64,000 nt of DNA from Candidatus Binatia bacterium (lineage in GTDB: Bacteria; Desulfobacterota; Binatia; UBA12015): NCBI GenBank assembly GCA_029248525.1, contig JAQWJE010000016.1:62001-126000 (forward strand). The letters are read 5' to 3'. The notes beneath the pieces were generated by a model. That model made no database searches. It was not told the origin of the DNA and worked only from the letters and a program-made list of their open reading frames with translations. The stretch's first letter is position 1, and every line of letters starts with the position of its first letter. Made by a program: the position numbers and the translations under genes. Positions 34,762 to 42,790 of the stretch are shown here, one piece after another.

Positions 34762-35895
34762 ATGAGCAAGGAATTGAAGACCCTCGATAATGGACTTTCG
34801 TCTTGGGACGACTTCCCGGTACACCAGACAGCCGAACCGATCAGAAACGTAGCGACCAGCGATCGTAATTTCTACGATCGGTACTATTTCAACCTGCACG
34901 GTTCCTCCGACGAACTCTTCATGGTCATGGGGTTGGGGCAATATCCAAATCTGGGCGTTCAGGACGCGTTTGCTGTAGTGGGCCGAAAGGGCACCCATCG
35001 CGTGGTGCGTGCCTCGCGTACTCTCGGCGATCGCATGGATATGAGTGTCGGGCCTTTCCGGATCGAGATCATCAAGCCGCTTGAAGAGTTGCGCTTCATT
35101 CTCGAAGACAACGAGCACGGCCTGGCCTGCGATCTACGTTGGCGGGGCGCGATTCAGGCCTTTCTCGAGCCACGCCAGTTTGTGCGGAAACACGGCCGCG
35201 TCCTGTTCGACACCGAGCGATTTGCCCAGACCGGTTTCTGGGAAGGGACTCTGCAATGCGGTGACGAGACGATTGCGATTACGCCGGATCGTTGGAAGGG
35301 CACGCGGGATCGTTCCTGGGGGGTGCGGCCCATCGGAGAGCCCGAAGCGCCGGGTATCCGCGGCTCGGAGGGCCAGCTCACCGGCATCTGGAATTATTAT
35401 CCGATGCAATTTGATGATTACACGATCCTCTACATGCTCAACGAGCAGGAAGACGGCGTTCGGACAATCGAGGAGGCCACCAAGATCTGGAACGATCCGT
35501 CGCGGCCGCCCGAGTGGCTGGGCCGACCGGAATACGAGCACACCATGAAATCCGGCACCCGCATGGTCGAGCACTCCGTGATTCGCTTTGTCGCCGAGGA
35601 TGGCAAGGTGACCGAGATTCAGTGCGAGCCTCTGACTTGTTGTTATATCGCTGTCGGCACCGGCTACGGTATGGAAGAGGATTGGCGCCACGGGATGTAC
35701 CAGGGCGATCTGGTTGTGCAGGGCCTGGTGCAGTCCGAGGAAGAAATCGCTCCGATCGGCCAATACGCGATCGTGGACCATGCGGCTCGATTTACGACAG
35801 CCGATGGCGAGGTCGGCTACGGACTTCTGGAGCACGGTTTCTTCGGCTCCTTCAAGAAGTACGGCATGATGGATGCCGGTTCGGGGGCGGCCTGA
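34762..35895 (+). CDS. DUF7064/DUF7065-like protein of unknown function
   Basis: 377 aa from ATG 34762 (AAGGA seven bases upstream). It resembles uncharacterised beta-rich proteins common in mycobacteria and former deltaproteobacteria: YYFNLHGSSDELFMVMGLGQ, GPFRIEIIKPLEELRFILED, RDRSWGVRPIGEPEAPG and a C-terminal GYGLLEHGFFGSFKKYG. The pattern of HG, RDRSWG and EHG motifs suggests a lipocalin-like or hydroxysteroid-handling fold. Homologues often lie near lipid and steroid catabolism genes. No catalytic residue set is established, so I give no function. It diverges from the GST gene with 72 bp between starts. Confidence 0.6.
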   Translation: MSKELKTLDNGLSSWDDFPVHQTAEPIRNVATSDRNFYDRYYFNLHGSSDELFMVMGLGQYPNLGVQDAFAVVGRKGTHRVVRASRTLGDRMDMSVGPFRIEIIKPLEELRFILEDNEHGLACDLRWRGAIQAFLEPRQFVRKHGRVLFDTERFAQTGFWEGTLQCGDETIAITPDRWKGTRDRSWGVRPIGEPEAPGIRGSEGQLTGIWNYYPMQFDDYTILYMLNEQEDGVRTIEEATKIWNDPSRPPEWLGRPEYEHTMKSGTRMVEHSVIRFVAEDGKVTEIQCEPLTCCYIAVGTGYGMEEDWRHGMYQGDLVVQGLVQSEEEIAPIGQYAIVDHAARFTTADGEVGYGLLEHGFFGSFKKYGMMDAGSGAA

Positions 35896-36448
35896 TTCAG
35901 GCTTCGGCGTAGCGGTGGGCGTTTCGCGCAGTACGGGCAGGACGGTCTGGGGTTATCTGGTCTCGCTCGCGCATGGATACACGGGCCATCGGTGGGTTTC
36001 GGCCCACGAGTTGCGCGATATCTACAATTATCGCCAGATCGATGAGCGCATCAGCACCTCCGGTCAGCCCACCGTCGCGCAATTCGATTCGATCCGCGAT
36101 GCGGGGTTCACTTCCGTGGTGAACCTGGCACCTGCGGGCGCCGAGAACGCCTTGCCGGACGAGGCCGGCGTCCTGCGCGGGTTGGGACTGCACTACGTGC
36201 ATCTTCCCGTGGACTTCGCGCGACCGACGCAGGCGGATTTTCAGGGATTCGTCGAGGCCTTGGGCGCATTGGAATCGGAGAAGGTCTGGATCCATTGCGC
36301 CGCCAATATGCGGGTATCGGCCTTTGTCTTTCGCTACCGCACCGAGATTCTCGATCAGGATCCGGGGCCCGCGCGAGCGGATCTCGAGGCGATCTGGGAG
36401 CCGTTTGGTGCGTGGAAGCCTTTCCTTGCCGGCCAGCCTGACGCCTGA
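35873..36448 (+). CDS. Degenerate dual-specificity/tyrosine phosphatase-like protein
   Basis: 191 aa. The fold is recognised from IYNYRQIDERISTSGQPTVAQFDSIRDAGFTSVVNLAP and the P-loop region KVWIHCAANMRVSAFVFRYR. The phosphatase signature is normally HCX5R; here Cys142 is followed by only four residues before Arg147 (HCAANMR), so the loop is one residue short. That variant recurs in a family annotated as protein tyrosine phosphatase or beta-lactamase-hydrolase-like. Activity is uncertain. The ATG at 35873 overlaps the previous gene by 23 bp; a GTG near 35912 is an alternative start. Confidence 0.68.
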   Translation: MPVRGRPDSGFGVAVGVSRSTGRTVWGYLVSLAHGYTGHRWVSAHELRDIYNYRQIDERISTSGQPTVAQFDSIRDAGFTSVVNLAPAGAENALPDEAGVLRGLGLHYVHLPVDFARPTQADFQGFVEALGALESEKVWIHCAANMRVSAFVFRYRTEILDQDPGPARADLEAIWEPFGAWKPFLAGQPDA

Positions 36449-36483
36449 GCTTTCTGTGGGCCTGCTTCGGTCAGGGCCAGCCC

Positions 36484-37305
36484 TCAGCCTTTGGGGAACA
36501 ATAACTGGACCTGAACCCGCAGGGATCCCTCCGGGCCGGAGTCGTCGGGTGTCACCACGTTTCCGAAGCCTTGGATCTGGAAGTTGATCGGCGGGAACCC
36601 CTGAAACACGGTCAGCTTGCCGATGCCCCCGCCCAGCGGCACGCTCCAGCGGTTGTCGGCATTTGCCTTCCAGTCCGCGGTAAAGACCGGAGAGGTGGTC
36701 AGGTACCAGCCGTCGGGAAGGTTGAAGTTCACAAACGGTTGCACGAGCATCTTGCTCCCGTCGGGGCGTTTGCCGTCCCCACCGAAGGTCCAGATGTTGT
36801 TGATCAGAAATCCGGCCAACCAGGGGCCATTGGTGTAGACGCCAACAACGCTGGGCCCCGCACCCCATTTGCCCGAGCCGGTTTTTTTCGAGGTGGCGGT
36901 CGGCAGCGTGAATGTTGGCCCGAAGCCCCAGACCATGTCTCCGGTGTCGGGGGAGAAGAAAAAGCTCGGATTGATATCGCCCAGACCGAAGGTCGAGCCG
37001 CTCTCCTGCTGGATATCGGGCTGCGAGACCAGCGGGATGATCCAGCGAGTGATCAGATTCAGATCCTTGGACAGCTTGAAGGGAATGACGGGCTGCACGT
37101 TGAGGATATTCTGCGTGCGGTCATTGTCGCTGATGCCGAAGTTGGTGTTGTTCTGAAAGGGCAGGCTGATCAGGTTCGCGATCGGATTCTGCGCCTGTTT
37201 GGCGAGATCTTCCTCGCGCTCCGCAATATCCTCCTGCGCGGCGGCAGCCATCGGTGAGATCGCGAGAATCAGGATGATGCAGATCGTTTTCAGAATCAGT
37301 TTCAT
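36484..37305 (-). CDS. Outer-membrane beta-barrel protein (so-called neuromedin U-like)
   Basis: 273 aa. A signal peptide ending at AAAAQ is followed by a Glu/Asp-rich segment, then regularly spaced amphipathic strands: LISLPFQNNTNFGIS, NLITRWIIPLVSQPDIQQES, GDINPSFFFSPD, VWGFGPTFTLPTAT, and a final LRVQVQLLFPKG. This is the pattern of the transporter-like outer-membrane proteins loosely annotated neuromedin U. It is coupled to the TauD gene by a four-base overlap (ATGA), suggesting it helps import or export the dioxygenase substrate. Confidence 0.72.
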   Translation of the reverse strand: MKLILKTICIILILAISPMAAAAQEDIAEREEDLAKQAQNPIANLISLPFQNNTNFGISDNDRTQNILNVQPVIPFKLSKDLNLITRWIIPLVSQPDIQQESGSTFGLGDINPSFFFSPDTGDMVWGFGPTFTLPTATSKKTGSGKWGAGPSVVGVYTNGPWLAGFLINNIWTFGGDGKRPDGSKMLVQPFVNFNLPDGWYLTTSPVFTADWKANADNRWSVPLGGGIGKLTVFQGFPPINFQIQGFGNVVTPDDSGPEGSLRVQVQLLFPKG

Positions 37306-38192
37306 GCTTCAGACGTTTCCTTGCGCGCCTGATGGTTTTTCAAGGCTCGGATCAGCGGGATGTCGAAACGGCTGGTGGCGCCATTTTGCTGGGGGCGCGC
37401 ATAGGGCTGCCAGCGCGGTTCGGGTTCGGCACCACGCGGTTGGTCGCCCATGATGGTGACGCGCTGAATGATGCGTTCTTCGCTGAAGTCATTGATCACG
37501 AAATGCTGGGTGCAGCGATTGTCCCACATCGCGATGGTGCCCTCGGTCCAATGGTAGCGCACGGTGAACCTGGGGTTGCTGACCCAGTTCGTCAGGTAAG
37601 TCAGCAGGACCTGGCTTTCCTCGTGGCTCAGTTCGACAATCCGCCGGGTGAAATGCTCGTTGACAAAAAGAGATTTGCCGCCCGTCACCGGATGCGTCCG
37701 CACGACCGGATGGATCGCTGTCTGCTCGGGCTGCATATGCGGTGCGGCATCGTGAACAGCGGTAAGGCCCGCGCACAGGTCGCGCAGGGGCTCGGAGAGC
37801 TCATCAAAGGCCCGGTACATATTCGACCACATCGTATCGCCACCGGCAGCCGGGCATTTGACCATGTTGAGGATCGCCATCACCGAAGGTTCGCGCTGGA
37901 AGGTGATGTCGCTATGCCATTCGTCGGCGATCCCCATGCGGCTGGCCGCAAGCTCGAAAACCTGATCGTGCTCCAGGTAGGCATTTTTCAGATTCGGATG
38001 TGACTCGAGTTCGCCAAAATGCTGGCCGAAAGCCACATGCTGTTCTTGCGTGAGGTTTTGGCGGGGAAAGAACAGGACGAGATGCTCATGCAGAAGGTCG
38101 CGGATCTCCTCGGCACCCGACGACGATAGCTCGGGGAGGCGCAGGTCGGTGATTTCGGCTCCCAGAGAGGCTGATAGTCTGCGGATTTCCAT
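37302..38192 (-). CDS. TauD/TfdA-family 2-oxoglutarate dioxygenase
   Basis: 296 aa. The facial triad is H93-x-D95 (EWHSDITF) and the distal histidine in TIAMWDNRCTQHFVINDF, followed by the 2-oxoglutarate-binding arginine in ERIIQRVTIMG. PAAGGDTMWSNMYRAFDELS is the usual substrate-side loop. Characterised relatives hydroxylate taurine, 2,4-D or alkyl sulfates. The substrate here is unknown. It is first in a two-gene unit with a barrel protein and diverges from an EstB-like gene. Confidence 0.88.
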   Translation of the reverse strand: MEIRRLSASLGAEITDLRLPELSSSGAEEIRDLLHEHLVLFFPRQNLTQEQHVAFGQHFGELESHPNLKNAYLEHDQVFELAASRMGIADEWHSDITFQREPSVMAILNMVKCPAAGGDTMWSNMYRAFDELSEPLRDLCAGLTAVHDAAPHMQPEQTAIHPVVRTHPVTGGKSLFVNEHFTRRIVELSHEESQVLLTYLTNWVSNPRFTVRYHWTEGTIAMWDNRCTQHFVINDFSEERIIQRVTIMGDQPRGAEPEPRWQPYARPQQNGATSRFDIPLIRALKNHQARKETSEA

Positions 38193-38268
38193 AGAGGGAA
38201 TCTTTATCGATTCAGAGCTTTTTCGCCAACCAGCTTGCAGCCCGGTGGCCGATCGTTAGGGACACGGG

Positions 38269-39474
38269 ATGCTCGAAGGAACGATTCATCCTGATTTCGC
38301 CGATGTCGCCGCGATCTTTCGCAAGATTCTTCCGCAACGAGGCGAGGGCGGCGCGGCCGTGGCCGTCTATCACCGTGGCGAGAAGGTCGTGGACCTCTGG
38401 GCGGGTACCCGCAACGATGCCGGTACCCCTTGGGAGGAAGATACTCTCAGCCTTTCGTTTTCCACGACCAAGGGCGTGGCATCCACGCTGCTTCATATTT
38501 ATGCCTCGCGGGGCTTGATCGATTATGATGCGCCGGTCGCGACTTACTGGCCTGAGTTCGCTGCGCAGGGCAAGGACAGCATCACGGTGCGTCAGTTGAT
38601 GTGCCACGAGGGAGGCCTCTACGCGATTGCCGACATGCTGGAGAACGGCACCGAGATGCTGGATTGGGATCAGATGGTGCGACGCCTCGCTGAGGCGACA
38701 CCGCGCCACGCGCCGGGAGTCGCTCACGGCTATCACGCCTTGACCTACGGTTGGTTGGTAGGGGAGTTGGCGCGTCGAGTTTCCGGTGGAGGCACCTTCG
38801 CGGATCTGATTCGCGCCGAGATCGCCGAACCTCTCGGCCTCGAAGGGCTTTATTGCGGCGTTCCGGAATCCGAACTCGGGCGCTGCGCGCAGCTCAAGGC
38901 TCGCGGGTTTGAAGGGCCTATCGAGAAGCGACGCGCGGCGGGCGCCAAGGTGCGGGCTCAGGCGGAGAAGGGCAAGCGTATTCTCGCGACCCTGCGGGTG
39001 CCCTGGGATCCGACCGAATTGGTCGATGCGATGATCGCGCCGAAGATGGAGGAGGTCGATTTTAATTCTCCGGAATTTCGCCAGGCTTCGGTTCCGGCGG
39101 CCAACGGCATGTTTACCGCTCGCTCGCTGGCGCGGATGTACGCCTGTCTCGCCCATGGTGGCGAACTCGATGGCGTACGTTTGCTTCCGGAAGCAGCGAT
39201 TCTTCGGGCGACCCAAATCCAGAATCGCACCATTGGGCGCGTGATGCCCATCCCGATGCACTGGCGTCTGGGGTATCACCGCGTGTTTGCGGTCCGGGCC
39301 AAAGCCCCGGCAGCCTTTGGTCATTTCGGTTTCGGTGGTTCGGGTGCCTGGGCTGACCCGGAGCGCGACCTCTCGGCCGCCCTGACGGTCAATAGCGGCG
39401 TCGGGACGCCTTTCGGGGATACCCGCATCGCTCGTGTGAGCGGCGCGGTGATGCGCAGCGCAGACCGTCGCTGA
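38269..39474 (+). CDS. Class C beta-lactamase-fold serine hydrolase (EstB-like)
   Basis: 401 aa. The SxxK motif lies in LSFSTTKGVASTLLHIYA, the tyrosine motif in HGYHALTYGWLVGELARR, and GHFGFGGSGAWADPERDLS replaces the KTG strand (HxG/GGS variant) typical of EstB-type esterases rather than resistance enzymes. No signal peptide is visible, so a cytoplasmic esterase or amidase is more likely than a periplasmic beta-lactamase. It is followed by a peroxiredoxin gene on the same strand. Confidence 0.85.
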   Translation: MLEGTIHPDFADVAAIFRKILPQRGEGGAAVAVYHRGEKVVDLWAGTRNDAGTPWEEDTLSLSFSTTKGVASTLLHIYASRGLIDYDAPVATYWPEFAAQGKDSITVRQLMCHEGGLYAIADMLENGTEMLDWDQMVRRLAEATPRHAPGVAHGYHALTYGWLVGELARRVSGGGTFADLIRAEIAEPLGLEGLYCGVPESELGRCAQLKARGFEGPIEKRRAAGAKVRAQAEKGKRILATLRVPWDPTELVDAMIAPKMEEVDFNSPEFRQASVPAANGMFTARSLARMYACLAHGGELDGVRLLPEAAILRATQIQNRTIGRVMPIPMHWRLGYHRVFAVRAKAPAAFGHFGFGGSGAWADPERDLSAALTVNSGVGTPFGDTRIARVSGAVMRSADRR

Positions 39475-39527
39475 GCGGCTTGGCCGGATTGTCTTGCGTC
39501 GGCGGTGGTTTCCGACAGAATCAGGCC

Positions 39528-40058
39528 ATGATCAATCGTATGAAGCAGGTCGCCATTATCCTTTCACTTTTGGCCGGAAGTCTCGCGGGCGGGGCATTGA
39601 CCGCCGAGGCCGCAATGATCGCGGTCGGCGATGCTTTCCCGGCGTGGGAAATGAAGGATCAATCCGGCAAGGAGGTCACCTCCAAGCAGCTTGCCGGGAA
39701 GAGCTATCTCCTCTGGTACTATCCGAAAGCCATGACCTCAGGATGCACCGCCGAGGGGCAGGCCTTGCGCGACGCCCATCCCCAATTCGTGGCGCGTGGA
39801 GTCGAGATCCTCGGTGTCTCCTTTGACAAGCCGGCGGCGAATGCTGCCTTCGCCAAAGCAGAAAACTTCCCCTACCGGCTGCTGAGCGACGACGGAGCGC
39901 TTGCCGTTCAGGTCGGCGCGGCCACATCTCGCGACCAGGGATATGCCCGCCGGATCTCCTACCTGGTCGGTCCGGACGGCAAAGTTCTGAAAGCATACGG
40001 CTCGGTCAGCCCCTCGCGCCACGCTAGCGAAGTTCTGGCTGATCTGCCCCCCAGCTGA
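39528..40058 (+). CDS. Periplasmic peroxiredoxin, BCP/PrxQ-like
   Basis: 176 aa from ATG 39528, which starts a signal peptide (VAIILSLLAGSLAGGALTAEA); upstream in-frame sequence to 39480 is not needed. The peroxidatic cysteine is Cys73 in MTSGCTAEGQALRDAH, with serine instead of the usual proline of TPGCT. GVEILGVSFDKPAANAAFA and YRLLSDDGALAVQVGAA follow as in BCP/PrxQ. A resolving cysteine at C+5 is absent, so it is probably 1-Cys. It should reduce hydroperoxides in the periplasm. Confidence 0.85.
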   Translation: MINRMKQVAIILSLLAGSLAGGALTAEAAMIAVGDAFPAWEMKDQSGKEVTSKQLAGKSYLLWYYPKAMTSGCTAEGQALRDAHPQFVARGVEILGVSFDKPAANAAFAKAENFPYRLLSDDGALAVQVGAATSRDQGYARRISYLVGPDGKVLKAYGSVSPSRHASEVLADLPPS

Positions 40059-40099
40059 GGCTGGGTGGCGCCGGGCTCTCCGGTTCGTAAAACTGGAGC

Positions 40100-40627
40100 A
40101 TGTCCGAGCCCGAGGAAGAAATCGACGCAGGCCTTGATCTGGATGGAATCGCCGAGGCACGCAAGGCATGGGATCGGGCTCCGGAAGGACGGTTGATCGA
40201 TCGCGGGCATCGCATTGGGGATTTGCTCGATGCCCCGTCCTGGAACGTGACGGAAGCTGGAGCCCGGCGTCTAGTTGTCGAGGCGACACTTCCGGTTCTT
40301 CTCCAGAACTACCGAGGACAACTCTTCGGTGGTTTCACCGGAACCTATGTGGATTTTATCGCACTGGCGATGGTGCGCCAGACCATGGGAGCGGGCGAGA
40401 AGCAGTCGATGGGCCTCACGACACTGAATATGCGGATCGACTATTTCGAACCCGTGCGAGCGCCCCGATTCTTGCTCGAAGCCGAACTCCTCAAAAGTCG
40501 GGGAGCGAACTGTTTTGTGGAGGTTCGCTTTCGCGCTCCGGACGGCTTGCTGCTGGTGGCGGCTTCGGTGGCCTTGCGGCGGTTGAATCTGTCTCCGGGG
40601 GCGGGTGTTCCATCTGCCTCCTCCTGA
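40100..40627 (+). CDS. PaaI-type hotdog thioesterase
   Basis: 175 aa. An acidic N-terminal extension precedes the hotdog core NYRGQLFGGFTGTYVDFIALAM, where GG-x-TGTYVD replaces the usual HGG-x-xxxxxD, then MGLTTLNMRIDYFEPVRAPRFLLEAELLKSRGA. The missing HGG histidine means the catalytic mechanism may differ, although the acidic residue (D) on the hotdog helix remains. It probably acts on an acyl-CoA. It precedes the diiron-protein gene by about 130 bp. Confidence 0.75.
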   Translation: MSEPEEEIDAGLDLDGIAEARKAWDRAPEGRLIDRGHRIGDLLDAPSWNVTEAGARRLVVEATLPVLLQNYRGQLFGGFTGTYVDFIALAMVRQTMGAGEKQSMGLTTLNMRIDYFEPVRAPRFLLEAELLKSRGANCFVEVRFRAPDGLLLVAASVALRRLNLSPGAGVPSASS

Positions 40628-40757
40628 ATCTGGGAATGGCACGTGGGCGTTCCTTCGCCCGGACTCGGCCAAAGCAGGTTGCCGATCGCGGGACGACGGT
40701 GATAGCCACAGCATCAGGTCCATAGGTCAATCGATTGCCCGGACAGGAAAGGTTCCC

Positions 40758-41540
40758 ATGAGCGAGCGTGAATTCGCCGATGTGCGACAAGGAAACCATG
40801 AGAGCGGAGAAGCTCTGACGGTCGAGAATTTTCTGGCGGAACTCGAGGTCTTGCAGAACGAGATCGCGGTGGAAAAAAACCGCGTCTGGCCATGCGTGGC
40901 GGATGGGACTCTGGCCCCGCATCTATTGGTCAGGCTCTGCAAGGAGTATTATTTCCTCGGGAAATGGTACACCGCCGAGTTCGGCTCTCTGGTCGCGAAT
41001 GCTCCTGACGTAGACGCATTGCGTCTCGATACGAGTTCTCATTATGCCCACTGGGCCCAGAACCTGGCGGATGAGATGGGCTACGCGGGAGATCCCAACC
41101 ACGTCGATATGAAGGTGGATTGGGCCCGCCAGCTCGGAATCTCGGACGACGAACTGATGAACTATCGAGCCATGCCTGAAACCGTAGGCTCCGTATTTAC
41201 CTCGCTTTATTATATGCGACGTTCCTACGAGGAGGGGCTGGCGGCTTTTGGTTGGGCAGGTGAGCGGTTTGCGGCCTCCACGAATTATGCCCGCATGATG
41301 TTCGAGGGCATGCGCGACCATTACGGGATGGAAGTCGAGAATTTTCGGGTGCACGCCTATGCGGAAGAAGATCATGGCCGCATGGCGGAGTATTTATTGG
41401 GTCAGGTGGCCGGGACGGCCGGCCAGCAGCGGCGGATTCGGCGCGCGATCGAACATGTCCTGCAGTGCCGAAATGCACGCACGGTGGCTTTGAATCTTTG
41501 GCTGGACGAACCGCAGGCATTGCGCAAAGCTCCGGACTGA
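40758..41540 (+). CDS. Haem-oxygenase-like diiron-type (HDO/TenA-fold) protein
   Basis: 260 aa, all-helical. ATG 40758 has GGAAAGG just upstream. Candidate metal ligands are glutamates in ELEVLQNEIAVE, the H...E pair in HYAHWAQNLADEMG, and the C-terminal VHAYAEEDHGRMAEYLL, which fits HxxxExxH with His199, Glu203 and His206. This resembles the haem-oxygenase-like diiron oxidase superfamily and the iron-containing redox enzyme family; a TenA-like non-redox role is the alternative. It lies 15 bp upstream of an amidohydrolase gene on the same strand, so a shared small-molecule pathway is plausible. Confidence 0.65.
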   Translation: MSEREFADVRQGNHESGEALTVENFLAELEVLQNEIAVEKNRVWPCVADGTLAPHLLVRLCKEYYFLGKWYTAEFGSLVANAPDVDALRLDTSSHYAHWAQNLADEMGYAGDPNHVDMKVDWARQLGISDDELMNYRAMPETVGSVFTSLYYMRRSYEEGLAAFGWAGERFAASTNYARMMFEGMRDHYGMEVENFRVHAYAEEDHGRMAEYLLGQVAGTAGQQRRIRRAIEHVLQCRNARTVALNLWLDEPQALRKAPD

Positions 41541-41555
41541 GCCACTCATAAGGGT

Positions 41556-42737
41556 ATGGATGATCTCGCCTACCCCGCCTTCGACGCGGACAATCATTAT
41601 TACGAAGCTCTCGACGCTTTTACCCGTCATCTCGATCCCCGAGTGGGACCACGCACCGTGCAGTGGGCGGAAGTCGACGGACGTAAATATCATGTCGTCG
41701 GTGGCCGGGTTTCTTATGCCGTGAGTAACCCGACATTCGATCCGATCGCGAAGCCCGGAGCGATGCGCGATTATTTCTGCGGCAATCCGACGGGTCGAAG
41801 CCCCCTCGAGATGTTGCGTGACCGCGAACCCATTCGGCCGGAATATCGCAATCGCGATGCGCGGGTGGAGGTGCTCCAGCAACAAAACCTCGAGGCGTGT
41901 TGGCTCTTTCCGACTCTCGGCGTTCTCTATGAAGAACTGCTCAAGGAGGACCCGGAAGCGGTTCAGATTCTTTTTCGCTCCTTCAACCAATGGCTCGAAG
42001 AAGATTGGGGCATGGACTACCAGAACCGCATTTTTGCAGCGCCCTATATTTCGATGTCGCGGGTGGACGATGCTTGTGCCGAGCTCGAACGGGTACTGGA
42101 AAAAGGGGCTCGCCTGATCTGCATGCGACCGGCCGCCGTCTGGACCGAGGACGGGCCGAAGTCGCCGGCCGATCCGATGTTTGATCCCTTCTGGGCTCGG
42201 GTGAACGAGGCGGGGATTACGGTTGTCGTCCATGCCGGGGATAGCGGCTATACAACGCACGGTTATGCGCCTGATGGTTTTTCCGCGACCTTCGGAGGTG
42301 GTTGGTCGCCTTCGATCAAGGCGTTCAATATCGAGCGGGCGGCCTATGATTATTTGATCACTCTGGTCTTCGAGAAGCTCTTCGTGCGTTTCCCGAACCT
42401 GCGCGTGGCATCGGTCGAGAATGGCAGTGACTTTCTCCCCGATCTGCAACGGAAACTCGGTCAGCATCACCTGCGGCGCGCTGACTGGTTCGGGGAAGAT
42501 CCGATGGAAACCTTCCGACGCCACGTCTGGATCAATCCCTTCTGGGAAGATGATGTCAACGAAGTCGCGGAGATCATGGGAACCGATCGGGTAATCTTCG
42601 GTTCGGATTGGCCCCATATCGAAGGGATGCCGCAGCCATTGGAATATTTATCCGAGCTCACTGCATTCTCGGATGGCGATCGGCAGAAAATCCTCCGCGA
42701 TAATGTACGTGTTCTCAATACGCCCCAGCCATCGTGA
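41556..42737 (+). CDS. Metal-dependent amidohydrolase family protein
   Basis: 393 aa TIM-barrel of the amidohydrolase-2 (ACMSD-like) group. It begins YPAFDADNHYYE (DxDxHxxE-like first ligand block), with VVHAGDSGY, the ENGSDFLPDLQRKLGQH block and the terminal IFGSDWPHIEGM carrying the metal-binding or catalytic aspartate. Members decarboxylate or hydrolyse aromatic and heterocyclic acids. Large families of such proteins occur in steroid- and aromatic-degrading actinobacteria and Binatota. It follows the diiron-protein gene by 15 bp and precedes an alpha/beta hydrolase by 53 bp. Confidence 0.88.
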   Translation: MDDLAYPAFDADNHYYEALDAFTRHLDPRVGPRTVQWAEVDGRKYHVVGGRVSYAVSNPTFDPIAKPGAMRDYFCGNPTGRSPLEMLRDREPIRPEYRNRDARVEVLQQQNLEACWLFPTLGVLYEELLKEDPEAVQILFRSFNQWLEEDWGMDYQNRIFAAPYISMSRVDDACAELERVLEKGARLICMRPAAVWTEDGPKSPADPMFDPFWARVNEAGITVVVHAGDSGYTTHGYAPDGFSATFGGGWSPSIKAFNIERAAYDYLITLVFEKLFVRFPNLRVASVENGSDFLPDLQRKLGQHHLRRADWFGEDPMETFRRHVWINPFWEDDVNEVAEIMGTDRVIFGSDWPHIEGMPQPLEYLSELTAFSDGDRQKILRDNVRVLNTPQPS

Positions 42738-42790
42738 GAACGCTCGGCTGGGGCTGGGTATGTTGCGGCCCGAGGGATGAGGTCTGAGTA

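Noticed and set aside
34690-35118. N-terminal extension of the GST frame up to 35118
   Set aside because: It runs antisense into the DUF7064-like gene; the ATG at 34689 has a good ribosome-binding site and fits the GST start.
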